Source: Acetobacter farinalis (GTDB lineage: Bacteria > Pseudomonadota > Alphaproteobacteria > Acetobacterales > Acetobacteraceae). Taken from it: a stretch of 64,000 bases of DNA. Below, piece after piece: positions 1 through 8,805 of the stretch. The stretch lies in NCBI RefSeq assembly GCF_026240015.1, contig NZ_JAPIUX010000001.1:690485-754484 (forward strand), written 5' to 3'. The position numbers and the translations under genes were made by a program. The notes under the pieces are model-generated. The model saw only the letters and a program-made list of their open reading frames with translations, was not told the DNA's origin and searched no databases. How positions within the stretch are numbered: the first letter of the stretch is position 1; every line of letters starts with the position of its first letter.

Positions 1-621
1 CCAGAATTCATGAGAGGCCGAAGCACGCTCAACACTGGTGCCCATGCCGTAAAGATTGTTCTCGATAATGAACAGGCAGGGCAGCTTATGAAGGGCGGCA
101 AGGTTGAAACTCTCGTAAACCTGCCCCTGGTTGGCGGCGCCATCCCCAAAATAGGCAACCGAGACTTCATCTGTTTCACGATATTTATTGGCAAAAGCCA
201 GACCGATACCCAGTGCGACCTGCGCGCCGACGATCCCGTGTCCGCCATAGAAGTTTTTCTCGCGCGAGAACATGTGCATCGAGCCACCCTTGCCGTGCGA
301 ATAACCGGTGGCGCGGCCCGTCAGTTCCGCCATCACGCCGCGCGGTTCCATGCCTGAGGCGAGCATCTGGCCGTGGTCACGATAGGAGGTGATCAGCTTG
401 TCACCCTCCTTGAGGGTCATCTGAATACCGACAACAACGGCTTCCTGCCCGATATACAGGTGGCAAAAACCGCCGATCAGGCCCATGCCGTAAAGCTGTC
501 CGGCTTTTTCTTCAAATCGACGAATAAGCAGCATTTCATGAAAAGCCTTCATGAATTGCTCACGGGTTAAGGATGGTCCATTACCCCCGGCACGTATTTT
601 GCTTTTTTGCCCCGCCGTCAT
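1..621 (-). CDS. pdhA: Pyruvate dehydrogenase E1 component, alpha subunit (N-terminal part)
   Basis: Thiamine-diphosphate-dependent subunit that decarboxylates pyruvate in the pyruvate dehydrogenase complex, feeding acetyl-CoA to the TCA cycle. The first 207 codons lie in the window and the 3' end runs off the left edge. The ATG at 621 has AAGGA seven bases upstream. The translation shows the TPP-binding GDGAANQG motif near residue 157, followed by the ENNLYGMGT stretch, and the family-typical HGKGGSMHMF segment. It follows moaC on the same strand after 127 bases, so it probably has its own promoter. The usual partners pdhB and pdhC would be expected just outside the window, but this cannot be seen. 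Confidence 0.95.
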   Translation of the reverse strand, partial: MTAGQKSKIRAGGNGPSLTREQFMKAFHEMLLIRRFEEKAGQLYGMGLIGGFCHLYIGQEAVVVGIQMTLKEGDKLITSYRDHGQMLASGMEPRGVMAELTGRATGYSHGKGGSMHMFSREKNFYGGHGIVGAQVALGIGLAFANKYRETDEVSVAYFGDGAANQGQVYESFNLAALHKLPCLFIIENNLYGMGTSVERASASHEFW

Positions 622-748
622 CGGCTTTTCCTTATTAATGTGTCGTGTTCTGCTTTTAGAAATCCGCGCGCGGACGCGGGGTTTATGAAAACGAAGAAAT
701 CCGCATATGTCCGTCGTTTACCGGCTCAATCCTGCATGATCTTATCAT

Positions 749-1249
749 TCATTCCGCGTTGTAGTCGCCTGAACGGCCCCCGCTTTTATGCAGGAGCCGG
801 ATACCGTCAATTCTCATGCCGCGGTCAACTGCCTTACACATGTCATATAAAGTCAGTGCAGCAGCACTTGCTGCGGTTAACGCTTCCATTTCAACACCGG
901 TTGCGCCCTTTGTTGCAACAGAAACCGTGATCTCGATTTTGTCATCTGCCGGAACCAGATCGACCGAAACACGGCTGAGCGCCAGAGGGTGGCAGAGCGG
1001 AATGATATCCGCCGTTTTTTTTGCCGCCATGATACCCGCGATGCGGGCGGTGGCCAGAACATCACCCTTGGGCATGGCGCCTGAAACAATCAGCGCCAGA
1101 GTTTCGGGGCGCATGGAAATGCTGCCGGTTGCAACAGCTTTCCGGTAAGTGTCTGCTTTTTCGGAAATATCGACCATCCGCGCATGCCCTGCGGCGTCCA
1201 GATGAGTCAGCGTCTTCCCCGGTACGTCAGGCACCTCAGGCAAATCCAA
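749..1249 (-). CDS. moaC: Cyclic pyranopterin monophosphate synthase (molybdenum cofactor synthesis)
   Basis: Catalyses the second half of the GTP to cyclic pyranopterin monophosphate conversion in Moco biosynthesis, together with MoaA. The protein is about 166 residues, normal for the family. It carries the family core from LTHLDAAGHARMVDIS through IPLCHPLALS to MEALTAASAAALTLYDMCKA. No ATG precedes the conserved region. The TTG at 1249, with a GGGG stretch five bases upstream, gives the longest form and overlaps the trpC stop by 14 bases. A GTG at 1234 is the alternative. The overlap implies translational coupling to the trp genes, a neighbourhood common in alphaproteobacteria. Confidence 0.93.
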   Translation of the reverse strand: MDLPEVPDVPGKTLTHLDAAGHARMVDISEKADTYRKAVATGSISMRPETLALIVSGAMPKGDVLATARIAGIMAAKKTADIIPLCHPLALSRVSVDLVPADDKIEITVSVATKGATGVEMEALTAASAAALTLYDMCKAVDRGMRIDGIRLLHKSGGRSGDYNAE

Positions 1250-2108
1250 GCAGACCCCGCGCTGCTTGACCGGGGTCAGGCAGCCGCAGCAGGGATTCCC
1301 CTACCAGAAAGCCCGTTACACCAATATCAGCCAGACACATGATATCGTCATGCGTCTTGATGCCGCTTTCTGAAACAATAATCCGGTCAGGCGGCACAAG
1401 CGGTGTCAGACGTCTTGTTGTCTCAATATCGGTCTGTAACGTCTTGAGATTACGGTTGTTTATGCCGATGAGGAACGTGTCCAGCGCCAGAGCGCGGTTC
1501 AGTTCTTCTTCATCATGCACTTCCACCAGAACATCCATATCCAGCCCCTTGGCGTGGTCCACCAGAGCCAGAGCTTCCTCGTCTGTCAGAATGCACATGA
1601 TGACAAGGATGCAGTCTGCTCCCAGCACCCGGCTCTCATAAACCTGCCAAGGGTCGATAATGAAATCCTTGCGCAAAACCGGCAGAGCGCAGGCAGCGCG
1701 GGCTGTCTGGAGGTCTTCATTCTGGCCATGGAAGCACGAGCTTTCCGTCAGCACGGACAGACACGCGGCACCAGCCTGCTCGTAGGCCGTAGCGATTTTT
1801 GCCGGATCATAGTTTTCGCGCAGAATGCCAGCCGAAGGAGAGGCCTTCTTGATTTCGGCAATCAGCCCGATAGTTCTATCCGCCGCTTTTTCCTTCAGGG
1901 CGCGACCGAACCCGCGCGGTGGCTCTTTCACATCCTGCGCTTTGGCCATCATCTCTTTCAGAGGCACAAGAGTTGAACGGTGTTCAACCTCAACTCTTGT
2001 CCGTGCACAGATACGGGAGAGGACATCTGGCAGGTGGTCTGCCTGAATGCCAGCCTCCTCGGTGCATGTTCCTGCAGCGGACGAATTGGGTGCTTCGTTC
2101 ATAATCAT
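1236..2108 (-). CDS. trpC: Indole-3-glycerol phosphate synthase
   Basis: Closes the indole ring from carboxyphenylamino-deoxyribulose phosphate in tryptophan synthesis. It is a single-domain TIM barrel of 290 residues and is not fused to TrpF. Visible motifs are AEIKKASPSAG (catalytic lysine, phosphate region), VLRKDFIID, INNRNLKT and SESGI, in family order. The N-terminal 25 residues before DVLSRICARTR are poorly conserved in character. The ATG at 2108 overlaps the trpD stop by four bases (ATGA), so the two are coupled. The next gene, moaC, begins inside its last codons. Confidence 0.96.
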   Translation of the reverse strand: MIMNEAPNSSAAGTCTEEAGIQADHLPDVLSRICARTRVEVEHRSTLVPLKEMMAKAQDVKEPPRGFGRALKEKAADRTIGLIAEIKKASPSAGILRENYDPAKIATAYEQAGAACLSVLTESSCFHGQNEDLQTARAACALPVLRKDFIIDPWQVYESRVLGADCILVIMCILTDEEALALVDHAKGLDMDVLVEVHDEEELNRALALDTFLIGINNRNLKTLQTDIETTRRLTPLVPPDRIIVSESGIKTHDDIMCLADIGVTGFLVGESLLRLPDPGQAARGLLGFA

Positions 2109-3226
2109 CCTGTCATGTCTTGAGCATGCGCACCAGAAGATGACGTACGCAAACCATTGAGCACCGCCAGTGCGGCACCATTATCCAGTACACGGCTGAC
2201 ATCGGCCACGCACTCTCTCAAAGCCTGAGGGTCTATCTGCAAACCCCGCAGGATGGAACGCTTTCCGGCCACATGAAGGGCACAGGCCGCGTTCAGCAAA
2301 ACAGTATCACGATAAGCGCCACACGCGCCATTGAGCAAGGCTTCCAGAGCGTGCGCATTATACTCCGCATCTCCGCCCAGTATGGCAGATACTGGCGCAC
2401 TGGGGAGGCCCGCCATCCCCGCCTCTACTACAAGGGTGTAAGAAGAACCGTTTTCAAGGGCTGCAACCTGAGTGGGCCCCGCGAGCGTCAGTTCATCAAT
2501 TCCTTGTGTTTCTCCGGCAGGCTGCCCGCACACAGCCCAGATCCGCTCGGAGCCAAGGCGATGCAGGACATCGACAACCAGAGGCAACCACTCGGGAGCG
2601 AAAACCCCGATCAACTGATTCTTGACGCATGCCGGATTGACCATTGGCCCCAGCAGATTGAACACCGTCCGGATCCCCAGCGACTTTCTGACAGGAGCGG
2701 CATGGCGCATGGCCGGGTGATGATGGGGGGCTGCCAGAAAGGTCAGGTTGTGCCGCGCAAGCTGGCGGGACAGTTCCGCCGGGTCTGCCAGCAGGGGTAC
2801 CCCCAGAGCGGTCAGAACATCGGATGCGCCGGAGCGGGAGGAAACGGCCCGGTTCCCGTGTTTGGCAACGGGAACGCCGAGTGCCGCCAGCACGAAGGCC
2901 ACGGCGGTTGAAACATTTAGGGTGCCATAATTGTCGCCCCCGGTTCCGCAGACATCAATCGTTCCGGGGGGAACCTGCGGGAGAGAAATCATGCGCCGCC
3001 TCAGGGCTGTAACAGCCCCCTGCACTTCTTCCGCCGTTTCTCCGCGCACGCGAAGCGCCATCAGAAAGGCGGCAACCCGCTCTGCTGGCAAAGTGCCTTC
3101 CATAATGACGCCGAAGGCGGCCTCAGACTCAGCCGGGGTCAGTATCCTGCCCTGCGCCAACGTGTTCAGAACTTTTGTGAAAAATGCGTCCTGAGTGTCT
3201 TCTGAAAAAGCGGATGCGTCCGGCAT
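2105..3226 (-). CDS. trpD: Anthranilate phosphoribosyltransferase
   Basis: Transfers phosphoribosyl from PRPP to anthranilate, the second step of the tryptophan branch. The protein is 373 residues. It has the PRPP/Mg site motifs VCGTGGDNYGTLNVST and KHGNRAVSSRSGASD, then the anthranilate-binding HHHPAMRHAAPVRKSLG region and NLLGPMVNP. It starts one base after the trpG stop region and overlaps trpC by four bases, so it sits in the middle of a tightly packed trpE-G-D-C operon. The C-terminal tail after VLNGL is rich in serine and is probably disordered. Confidence 0.96.
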   Translation of the reverse strand: MPDASAFSEDTQDAFFTKVLNTLAQGRILTPAESEAAFGVIMEGTLPAERVAAFLMALRVRGETAEEVQGAVTALRRRMISLPQVPPGTIDVCGTGGDNYGTLNVSTAVAFVLAALGVPVAKHGNRAVSSRSGASDVLTALGVPLLADPAELSRQLARHNLTFLAAPHHHPAMRHAAPVRKSLGIRTVFNLLGPMVNPACVKNQLIGVFAPEWLPLVVDVLHRLGSERIWAVCGQPAGETQGIDELTLAGPTQVAALENGSSYTLVVEAGMAGLPSAPVSAILGGDAEYNAHALEALLNGACGAYRDTVLLNAACALHVAGKRSILRGLQIDPQALRECVADVSRVLDNGAALAVLNGLRTSSSGAHAQDMTG

Positions 3227-3227
3227 G

Positions 3228-3824
3228 TCAGACCGCTATTTTCTTTTCGTTCCATGCGCGGGCTTCCTGAAGGAAATTGCGCAGAAGATCATGCCCGTAT
3301 TCGGATGCGATGCTCTCAGGGTGAAACTGCACGCCGGAGACAGGATACTGCGTGTGGCAGACACCCATAATCACACCGTCTTCCGTCCAGGCTGTGACAG
3401 CAAGACTGTCTGGAATGCTGGGTGGGTCCAGCGTCAGGCTATGGTAGCGCGTTGCGTTGAACGGATTGGGCAGGCCAGCAAAAACATCAGTCCCGTTATG
3501 AAAGACGGGACTGATCTTGCCGTGCATGGGCACCGGAGCCCGAACCACTTTGGCGCCAAACACCTGCCCGATTGCCTGATGCCCCAGACACACGCCAAAA
3601 ACGGGAATGTTTCCGGCTGCGGCAGCTATAAGGTCACAGCAGATTCCGGCCTCATTCGGTGAGCACGGCCCCGGTGAGAGCACAATGGCTTCCGGCCTGA
3701 GGGCCAGCGCATCCGCAACACTGAGAGAATCGTTGCGGCGCACATCACAGCGTTCACCCAGCTCGCCCAGATAGTGAACGAGATTGAAGGTAAAGCTGTC
3801 GTAATTATCGATCAGAAGGATCAT
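3228..3824 (-). CDS. trpG: Anthranilate synthase component II (glutamine amidotransferase)
   Basis: Supplies ammonia from glutamine to TrpE for anthranilate formation. It is a class I glutamine amidotransferase of 198 residues, starting MILLIDNYDSFTFNLVHYL. The nucleophile lies in GVCLGHQAIGQ, and the His-Glu pair in QFHPESI. Like many PabA/TrpG proteins it could also serve aminodeoxychorismate synthase, because no separate pabA is seen here. It lies 55 bases after trpE and abuts trpD. Confidence 0.95.
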   Translation of the reverse strand: MILLIDNYDSFTFNLVHYLGELGERCDVRRNDSLSVADALALRPEAIVLSPGPCSPNEAGICCDLIAAAAGNIPVFGVCLGHQAIGQVFGAKVVRAPVPMHGKISPVFHNGTDVFAGLPNPFNATRYHSLTLDPPSIPDSLAVTAWTEDGVIMGVCHTQYPVSGVQFHPESIASEYGHDLLRNFLQEARAWNEKKIAV

Positions 3825-3879
3825 GGTTTTATGATGACCTTAATGCGGCGTGCGGGTCAAATGACGTACGTGCAAGAAC

Positions 3880-5418
3880 TCAGCTTTTTTCCCGCAGGGC
3901 ATAATGAACGGCCTCTTCCGCGGCCCGGAAAACGGCGCGGGCTTTATGATGCGTTTCTTCATATTCCAGTTCCGGAACGCTGTCAGCCACCACACCACAT
4001 CCGGCCTGCACATGCATCATGCCATCCTTGACGACAGCCATACGCAGCCCGATGCAGGTGTCCATATCGCCCCCTGCCCCGAAATATCCGATGCACCCGG
4101 AATAGGTCGCGCGGCGGCTGCGTTCGAACTCGTCAATGATTTCCATGGCGCGGATTTTGGGAGCCCCCGTCAGGGTGCCCGCCGGGAATGCCGCAACCAG
4201 CGCATCCAGCGCGCCCAGATCGGGGCGAATGGTGCCTTCCACAGTGGAGGAAATGTGCATGACGTGGCTGAACCGTTCAATGACGAACTGTTCCGTCACC
4301 CGCACAGAGCCGGGCTGGCACACACGGCCAACATCGTTCCGGCCCAGATCAATCAGCATCAGATGTTCGGCGCGTTCCTTGGCGTCGGCCAGCAGGTCCT
4401 GTTCCAGCCACGCGTCTTCTTCCGCATCTTTGCCACGGGGGCGCGTGCCGGCCAGTGGCCGGACAGTCATGGTGCCTTCGCGCAGCCGGACAAGAATTTC
4501 GGGTGAAGAGCCGACCAGAGAGAACGTGCCCAGATCCAGATGGAACAGAAACGGTGCCGGGTTAATGCGGCGCAGTGACCGGTACAGCGCGAGAGATGGA
4601 AGCGGGAATGGCGCGGAAAAACGCTGGCTGGGAACGACCTGAAACGCATCCCCGGCGGCAATATATTCCTGAATTTTCGTGACGACGTCACAGAATTCTT
4701 CGCGGGAGAAGGTCGAATGCGGCGCTTCGAACGCTGGCGGAAGAGCGACTTCAGGCGTAGCCGGCAGGGCTCCGGCCAGACAGGTCCGTGCGCGGGCGAG
4801 CAGTGCATGGGCTTTATCCCACGCCACACCGGCATCCTCTCCAGCGGCAGGCCGCACGGGCGCCGCCAGAATCAGCTCATCGCTCACGGTATCAAAAACA
4901 GCAAACAGGCCGGGGCGCATCATGATGGCTTCCGGCAGGCCCAGATCATCCGGCGGGGCATCTGGCAGATATTCCATCTGCCGAACCATGTCATAGCCCA
5001 CATAGCCGAACAGCCCTGCAATCATGGGCGGAAGCCCAGCGGGCAGATCAAGCTGTGTTTCGCGGATAAGCTGGCGCAGCGCATCAAGGGCCTTGCCTGC
5101 CACCGGGCGTGGAGCCTGCTCCGCGTTTTCCGGCGCATCATCTATCGTGACCTCGCCATTATGGCAGGTCCAGACCAGATCGGGTTTGAGGGCAATAACG
5201 GAATATCGCCCACGGGAAACCCCACCCTCAACACTTTCCAGCAGCAACGTGTGGCGGCCTGTGCCGCCATCAAACCCGGCCAGCCGAATATAGGCGGAAA
5301 CCGGTGTCAGAAGGTCAGCCGGTTCAACCGAAAAAACGACGGATGATTTCCCGTCCGCCCACGCGGCCTGACAGGCCTCGCGCGAGGGAGAAGCCGCAAT
5401 CCGTGCTGAAACACTCAT
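3880..5418 (-). CDS. trpE: Anthranilate synthase component I
   Basis: Converts chorismate to anthranilate using ammonia from TrpG, the committed and feedback-regulated step. The protein is 512 residues. The N-terminal half has the LLESVEGG element that forms part of the tryptophan inhibition site in this family. The C-terminal chorismate-binding domain shows GSSPEILVR, RPLAGTRPRG, DLGRNDVGRV, TLTGAPKIRAMEII and YSGCIGYFG. The start ATG overlaps the ppiD stop by four bases (ATGA). Hence no leader peptide or attenuator precedes trpE; any regulation by tryptophan would be at the enzyme level or from the upstream promoter. Confidence 0.96.
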   Translation of the reverse strand: MSVSARIAASPSREACQAAWADGKSSVVFSVEPADLLTPVSAYIRLAGFDGGTGRHTLLLESVEGGVSRGRYSVIALKPDLVWTCHNGEVTIDDAPENAEQAPRPVAGKALDALRQLIRETQLDLPAGLPPMIAGLFGYVGYDMVRQMEYLPDAPPDDLGLPEAIMMRPGLFAVFDTVSDELILAAPVRPAAGEDAGVAWDKAHALLARARTCLAGALPATPEVALPPAFEAPHSTFSREEFCDVVTKIQEYIAAGDAFQVVPSQRFSAPFPLPSLALYRSLRRINPAPFLFHLDLGTFSLVGSSPEILVRLREGTMTVRPLAGTRPRGKDAEEDAWLEQDLLADAKERAEHLMLIDLGRNDVGRVCQPGSVRVTEQFVIERFSHVMHISSTVEGTIRPDLGALDALVAAFPAGTLTGAPKIRAMEIIDEFERSRRATYSGCIGYFGAGGDMDTCIGLRMAVVKDGMMHVQAGCGVVADSVPELEYEETHHKARAVFRAAEEAVHYALREKS

Positions 5419-7334
5419 GGCGCCGTGCTTCCATCAAGACCAAGGGAGGAGAGTGTGGCTGTCACGGCCCGTCGGATAATAACCGGCGGGGTTCGTTTGC
5501 TCAGGGCTTCTACATAGGAGGCCAGAAGATCATCCCCTGTGGACTGCGTCAGCGCGGCTTTCAGGCGCTGGTAAGCCGGGAGATCCGCCATCGGGTTGGG
5601 AGTGGAAACCGCCGTGACGGTGGCGACGACAAATTCTCCAGCAGATTCACCCATCACAGACTGCCCCGCCTTCATGCGCGGCAGTGTTTCCATGAGTTCG
5701 GACGGAATGGCCGGGTTGGGAGCGGAACGTGAGAATGTCAGGCCGTGCACGACCTGTGTTCCGGCTCCGGTAACGTTGGAGAGGCCACCTTTTTCCTGCG
5801 CGGCGGTGTAGAGGGCTGTTGCGCGCTCATCGGCGGCGTGCCGCCGGGCGTCCGCCTGCCACGCCGTCAGGACGCTGGCTTTTGCCTGATCGAATGTCAG
5901 CTGTGCGGCGGGTGTGGTGGTATCAACTTCAACCGCATACCAGCTGTTGTCCGGCCCTTCTATCAGATTGGGGCGGGCGCCTTTGGCCTGGGTGAAAATC
6001 TGCTGCACCACGGCAGCGCGGAGCTTTCCGCTCGCGGGGAACGGTGCCGGGCTACCATCCTGCGTAGTGCCATTGATATCCAGCGTGCCAGCCGCAGCGG
6101 CGGCGCCAATGTCTGTCGGGATGGAGTCAAGACCATTGCTGGCAATGGCATCCTGCAACTGACGGCTGCGCTCACTCACAACGGACGGTGCCTTGGCGGT
6201 CCGATACTGCTGGAGGATGTCTTTTTTCGCCACATCATACGGTGTGTCTTTGGGGGGTGTGACTTTGGTCACGCGCAGCACAACCCACCCGCCTTCAGAC
6301 TTGAAGGGCCCCTGAATCTGCCCCACCGGTGCGGCAAAAACAGCTTTGCTCAGCCCTTCAGAAGGAATGGTGGAAGGGCGCGCCCCCGGCATTTCAACGG
6401 ATGCCCCCGCCTTGGCGGCCGCCTGCACGGCAGCCCAGTCGGCTCCTTTTGTCCACAAGTCGGCAATTGTGCGGGCCTGTGCTTCATCCGGCATGGTCAC
6501 AACCTGCACATCGCGTGTTTCAGGCACGTGATAGCGGTCGCTTTCTTCATCATAAACGCGGTGCAGGTCTTTTTCATCAATGGTGATGGTGTCCGCCACC
6601 GTGGCGGGAGAGAGCACGACAATACGCGCATGCCTGAATTCCGGGGTCCGGAAATTCCACAGGTGGTTGGCATAGTAGCGGCGCAGAACGGCGTCATCCG
6701 GCGCGGATGGGGTCGGCTGGTCTGCAAACGGAATGCGCACAAGGTCAAGCGTGCGTGTCTGCATGCCAAAATCCGAGAGGCGTTTTGTCAGTGTGTCGGA
6801 AACGCTGGCGGCCTGCCCGATGGGCTGCAGCATGGTGCGGCTGGCCAGATCATCACGCACCAGAGACAGGAAGCGCTGCTCCGTAATATCGCGTTCCCGC
6901 AGGCGCGCGTTCAGGATGTTCCGGTCAAACTGGCCATTGGCTCCCTTGAAGTAAGGGAGAGAGAACACTTCTTCCCGCACGGCCGAATCAGGCACAGACA
7001 CCTTCAGGCGGCGTGCGGCATCCAGCAGCTCTGCCTGCCCGATCAGTCTTTGCAGAACCTGATAGGCCATTTGCTGCCGCATGGCCACGGGGACCTGTGC
7101 CGGGTCTGAAATGCCCATCTGCTTCGCAATGGCCGGCATTTCCCCCTGCAGGGCCTGCCCAAGCTCCGCTGAGCTGATGCGCTGCTGGCCGACTTTGGCC
7201 ACGACGTCAGTCTCAGTGCCCATATAGCCGAGCACATCCCCCACCCCCCAGCCGATGAAAGCAAGGAAAATGACGATGGCGGAGACACGCCCAAGCCAGG
7301 ATTCAACAAAAACGCGACGCAGATAGGAAATCAT
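5415..7334 (-). CDS. ppiD: Membrane-anchored peptidyl-prolyl cis-trans isomerase / periplasmic chaperone (PpiD/SurA-like)
   Basis: Periplasmic folding factor tethered to the inner membrane that helps newly exported proteins. One transmembrane helix at about residues 12-35 follows the start MISYLRRVF. Then come a SurA_N-type helical region (KVGQQRISSAELGQ onward), a parvulin domain around ARTIADLWTKGADWAAVQ to GWVVLRVTKV, and a second large C-terminal segment. I use the ATG at 7334, giving 639 residues. The reading frame stays open 40 codons further upstream, but that extension does not look like a signal or membrane sequence. It is coupled to trpE by an overlapping stop/start. A ppiD-trp gene pairing is familiar in acetic acid bacteria. 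Confidence 0.88.
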   Translation of the reverse strand: MISYLRRVFVESWLGRVSAIVIFLAFIGWGVGDVLGYMGTETDVVAKVGQQRISSAELGQALQGEMPAIAKQMGISDPAQVPVAMRQQMAYQVLQRLIGQAELLDAARRLKVSVPDSAVREEVFSLPYFKGANGQFDRNILNARLRERDITEQRFLSLVRDDLASRTMLQPIGQAASVSDTLTKRLSDFGMQTRTLDLVRIPFADQPTPSAPDDAVLRRYYANHLWNFRTPEFRHARIVVLSPATVADTITIDEKDLHRVYDEESDRYHVPETRDVQVVTMPDEAQARTIADLWTKGADWAAVQAAAKAGASVEMPGARPSTIPSEGLSKAVFAAPVGQIQGPFKSEGGWVVLRVTKVTPPKDTPYDVAKKDILQQYRTAKAPSVVSERSRQLQDAIASNGLDSIPTDIGAAAAAGTLDINGTTQDGSPAPFPASGKLRAAVVQQIFTQAKGARPNLIEGPDNSWYAVEVDTTTPAAQLTFDQAKASVLTAWQADARRHAADERATALYTAAQEKGGLSNVTGAGTQVVHGLTFSRSAPNPAIPSELMETLPRMKAGQSVMGESAGEFVVATVTAVSTPNPMADLPAYQRLKAALTQSTGDDLLASYVEALSKRTPPVIIRRAVTATLSSLGLDGSTAP

Positions 7335-7557
7335 GAACCCAAGGATCCGTAGGAGACAGAACACCATGCCACGGGCAAACCCGGGCGCGGCACCATAAGC
7401 GGAGCGGCCGCTCTTGACCAGCGGTAACGCACCACAGCGGAATGAAACACGCACACAGCATCTTGCCCCACAGGCCGGGTGTATGGTTTAGCCTGTTTCT
7501 ACGGCCCGAGTGGCGCGATGATGATGCGGGCACAGGTAGCACGGAAGGACCCGGAGT

Positions 7558-8298
7558 ATGACCAGACAGATTATTGTCGGCAACTGGAAGATGAACGGCA
7601 CCAGCCGTGATTCGCAGGCGCTTGTTGAGGCCCTGCTGGCAGGGCTTCCGGCCACGCTGCCGGATATCGTCATCTGCCCGCCCTTTACGCAGCTTGCCCT
7701 GGTGGCGGAGAAACTGAACTCTTCCCCCATCGCCCTGGGGGCGCAGGACTGTCATCAGAATGCTTCTGGCGCGCATACGGGTGATATTTCCCCCGCCATG
7801 CTTGCAGATCTTGGCGTTTCTTATGTCATTCTGGGTCACTCCGAACGCCGGCAGGAGCATGGCGAACTGGATGATACCGTGCGGGGAAAAGCCATTGCCG
7901 CGACACAGGCGGGCCTGACCCCCATTGTCTGTATTGGTGAGACCGAAGAACAGCGGGAAAGCGGGCAGCATTTTGATACGCTTGGCTGGCAGATCAAAGG
8001 CTCCCTGCCCGACAATTTCACGGGTATTCTGGCATATGAACCCATCTGGGCCATCGGCACGGGGCGCGCTGCGACAGAGGAAGAAATTGCCGAAACCATG
8101 CACTTCCTGCGTGAAGAGCTGGTGCGTCAGTTTGGCGAGGCTGGCAAAACGCTCAGGATTCTGTATGGTGGCTCGGTTAATGCCAAGAATGCGGCTTCCA
8201 TTTTGTCGATTGCAGATGTAGCAGGTGCCCTTGTCGGGGGTGCCAGCCTGAATGCAGAGGCATTCCTATCCATTATCGGCGCGGCGTCTGCTGCCTGA
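7558..8298 (+). CDS. tpiA: Triosephosphate isomerase
   Basis: Interconverts dihydroxyacetone phosphate and glyceraldehyde 3-phosphate. It is 246 residues, the standard length. Signature pieces are GNWKMNGT at the N-terminus (lysine site), LGHSERR (electrophilic histidine), AYEPIWAIGTG (catalytic glutamate) and YGGSVN (phosphate loop). A GGAG ribosome site lies five bases before the ATG. It begins a plus-strand run with secG and pyrG and is divergent from ppiD. It links the glycerol pathway found later in this window to central metabolism. Confidence 0.97.
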   Translation: MTRQIIVGNWKMNGTSRDSQALVEALLAGLPATLPDIVICPPFTQLALVAEKLNSSPIALGAQDCHQNASGAHTGDISPAMLADLGVSYVILGHSERRQEHGELDDTVRGKAIAATQAGLTPIVCIGETEEQRESGQHFDTLGWQIKGSLPDNFTGILAYEPIWAIGTGRAATEEEIAETMHFLREELVRQFGEAGKTLRILYGGSVNAKNAASILSIADVAGALVGGASLNAEAFLSIIGAASAA

Positions 8299-8324
8299 TT
8301 TCCGCACTTTATCGGGAACTCGAC

Positions 8325-8669
8325 ATGATTACAGCCCTGCTGATTCTGCATATTTGCGTGACCATAGCCCTGATTGGCACTGTGCTGATCCAGCGCAGTG
8401 AAGGGGGCGGCCTTGGCATTGGCAGCAGTCAGGGCATGGGTGCGTTCATGTCCGGCCGTGGCACGGCAAACCTGCTGACCCGCACGACGGCAGTCCTTGC
8501 CGGGCTGTTCATGCTGCTGTCACTGGTGCTGGCGATTCTGAACCGCGGCTCCTCCACCGGGGCCGGGCATGATATTCTGGCTCAGCCGCCTGCCCCCGCT
8601 CCGGCTGCGGTTACGGCCCCGGTTCAGCCCGCTGCTCCGCCGGCAGCCCCGGCCCCGTCCAAACAGTAA
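8325..8669 (+). CDS. secG: Protein translocase subunit SecG
   Basis: Small accessory subunit of the SecYEG translocon in the inner membrane. It is 114 residues with two hydrophobic helices (about 2-22 and 53-73). They are separated by the conserved cytoplasmic loop IQRSEGGGLGIGSSQGMGAFMSGRGTANLLTR, whose key residues match the family. The C-terminal 35 residues are alanine- and proline-rich, which is usual in alphaproteobacterial SecG. It lies 26 bases downstream of tpiA and is probably cotranscribed with it, the same tpiA-secG pairing seen in many bacteria. Confidence 0.95.
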   Translation: MITALLILHICVTIALIGTVLIQRSEGGGLGIGSSQGMGAFMSGRGTANLLTRTTAVLAGLFMLLSLVLAILNRGSSTGAGHDILAQPPAPAPAAVTAPVQPAAPPAAPAPSKQ

Positions 8670-8680
8670 CATGGTTCCCG

Positions 8681-8707
8681 CTCTCTCCTTCCCCAGGATG
8701 GAGAGAG
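8681..8707 (+). terminator. Hairpin between secG and pyrG
   Basis: An 8-base perfect stem (CTCTCTCC / GGAGAGAG) with an 11-base loop lies 12 bases after the secG stop. It is followed by AAAAAGAGTCTTTATT rather than a clean T tract. It may be a weak terminator or an mRNA-stabilising structure separating tpiA-secG from pyrG-kdsA. Confidence 0.4.
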
Positions 8708-8805
8708 AAAAAGAGTCTTTATTCCTCTGCGCTTGAGCAAGGCTGCGGAGGAATTCCTGTGTCCATCTTTACCCACCCGGTTTAATCCGTGTAGGAAGTC
8801 TGTTC

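Noticed and set aside
61..120. Suspected frameshift in pdhA
   Set aside because: Rereading the minus strand gives an unbroken frame through GCCCTTCATAAG and the downstream ENNLYGMG region.
5745..7109. A 454-codon open frame antisense to ppiD
   Set aside because: The minus-strand frame has a membrane anchor and a parvulin domain. The antisense translation resembles nothing and has no ribosome site.
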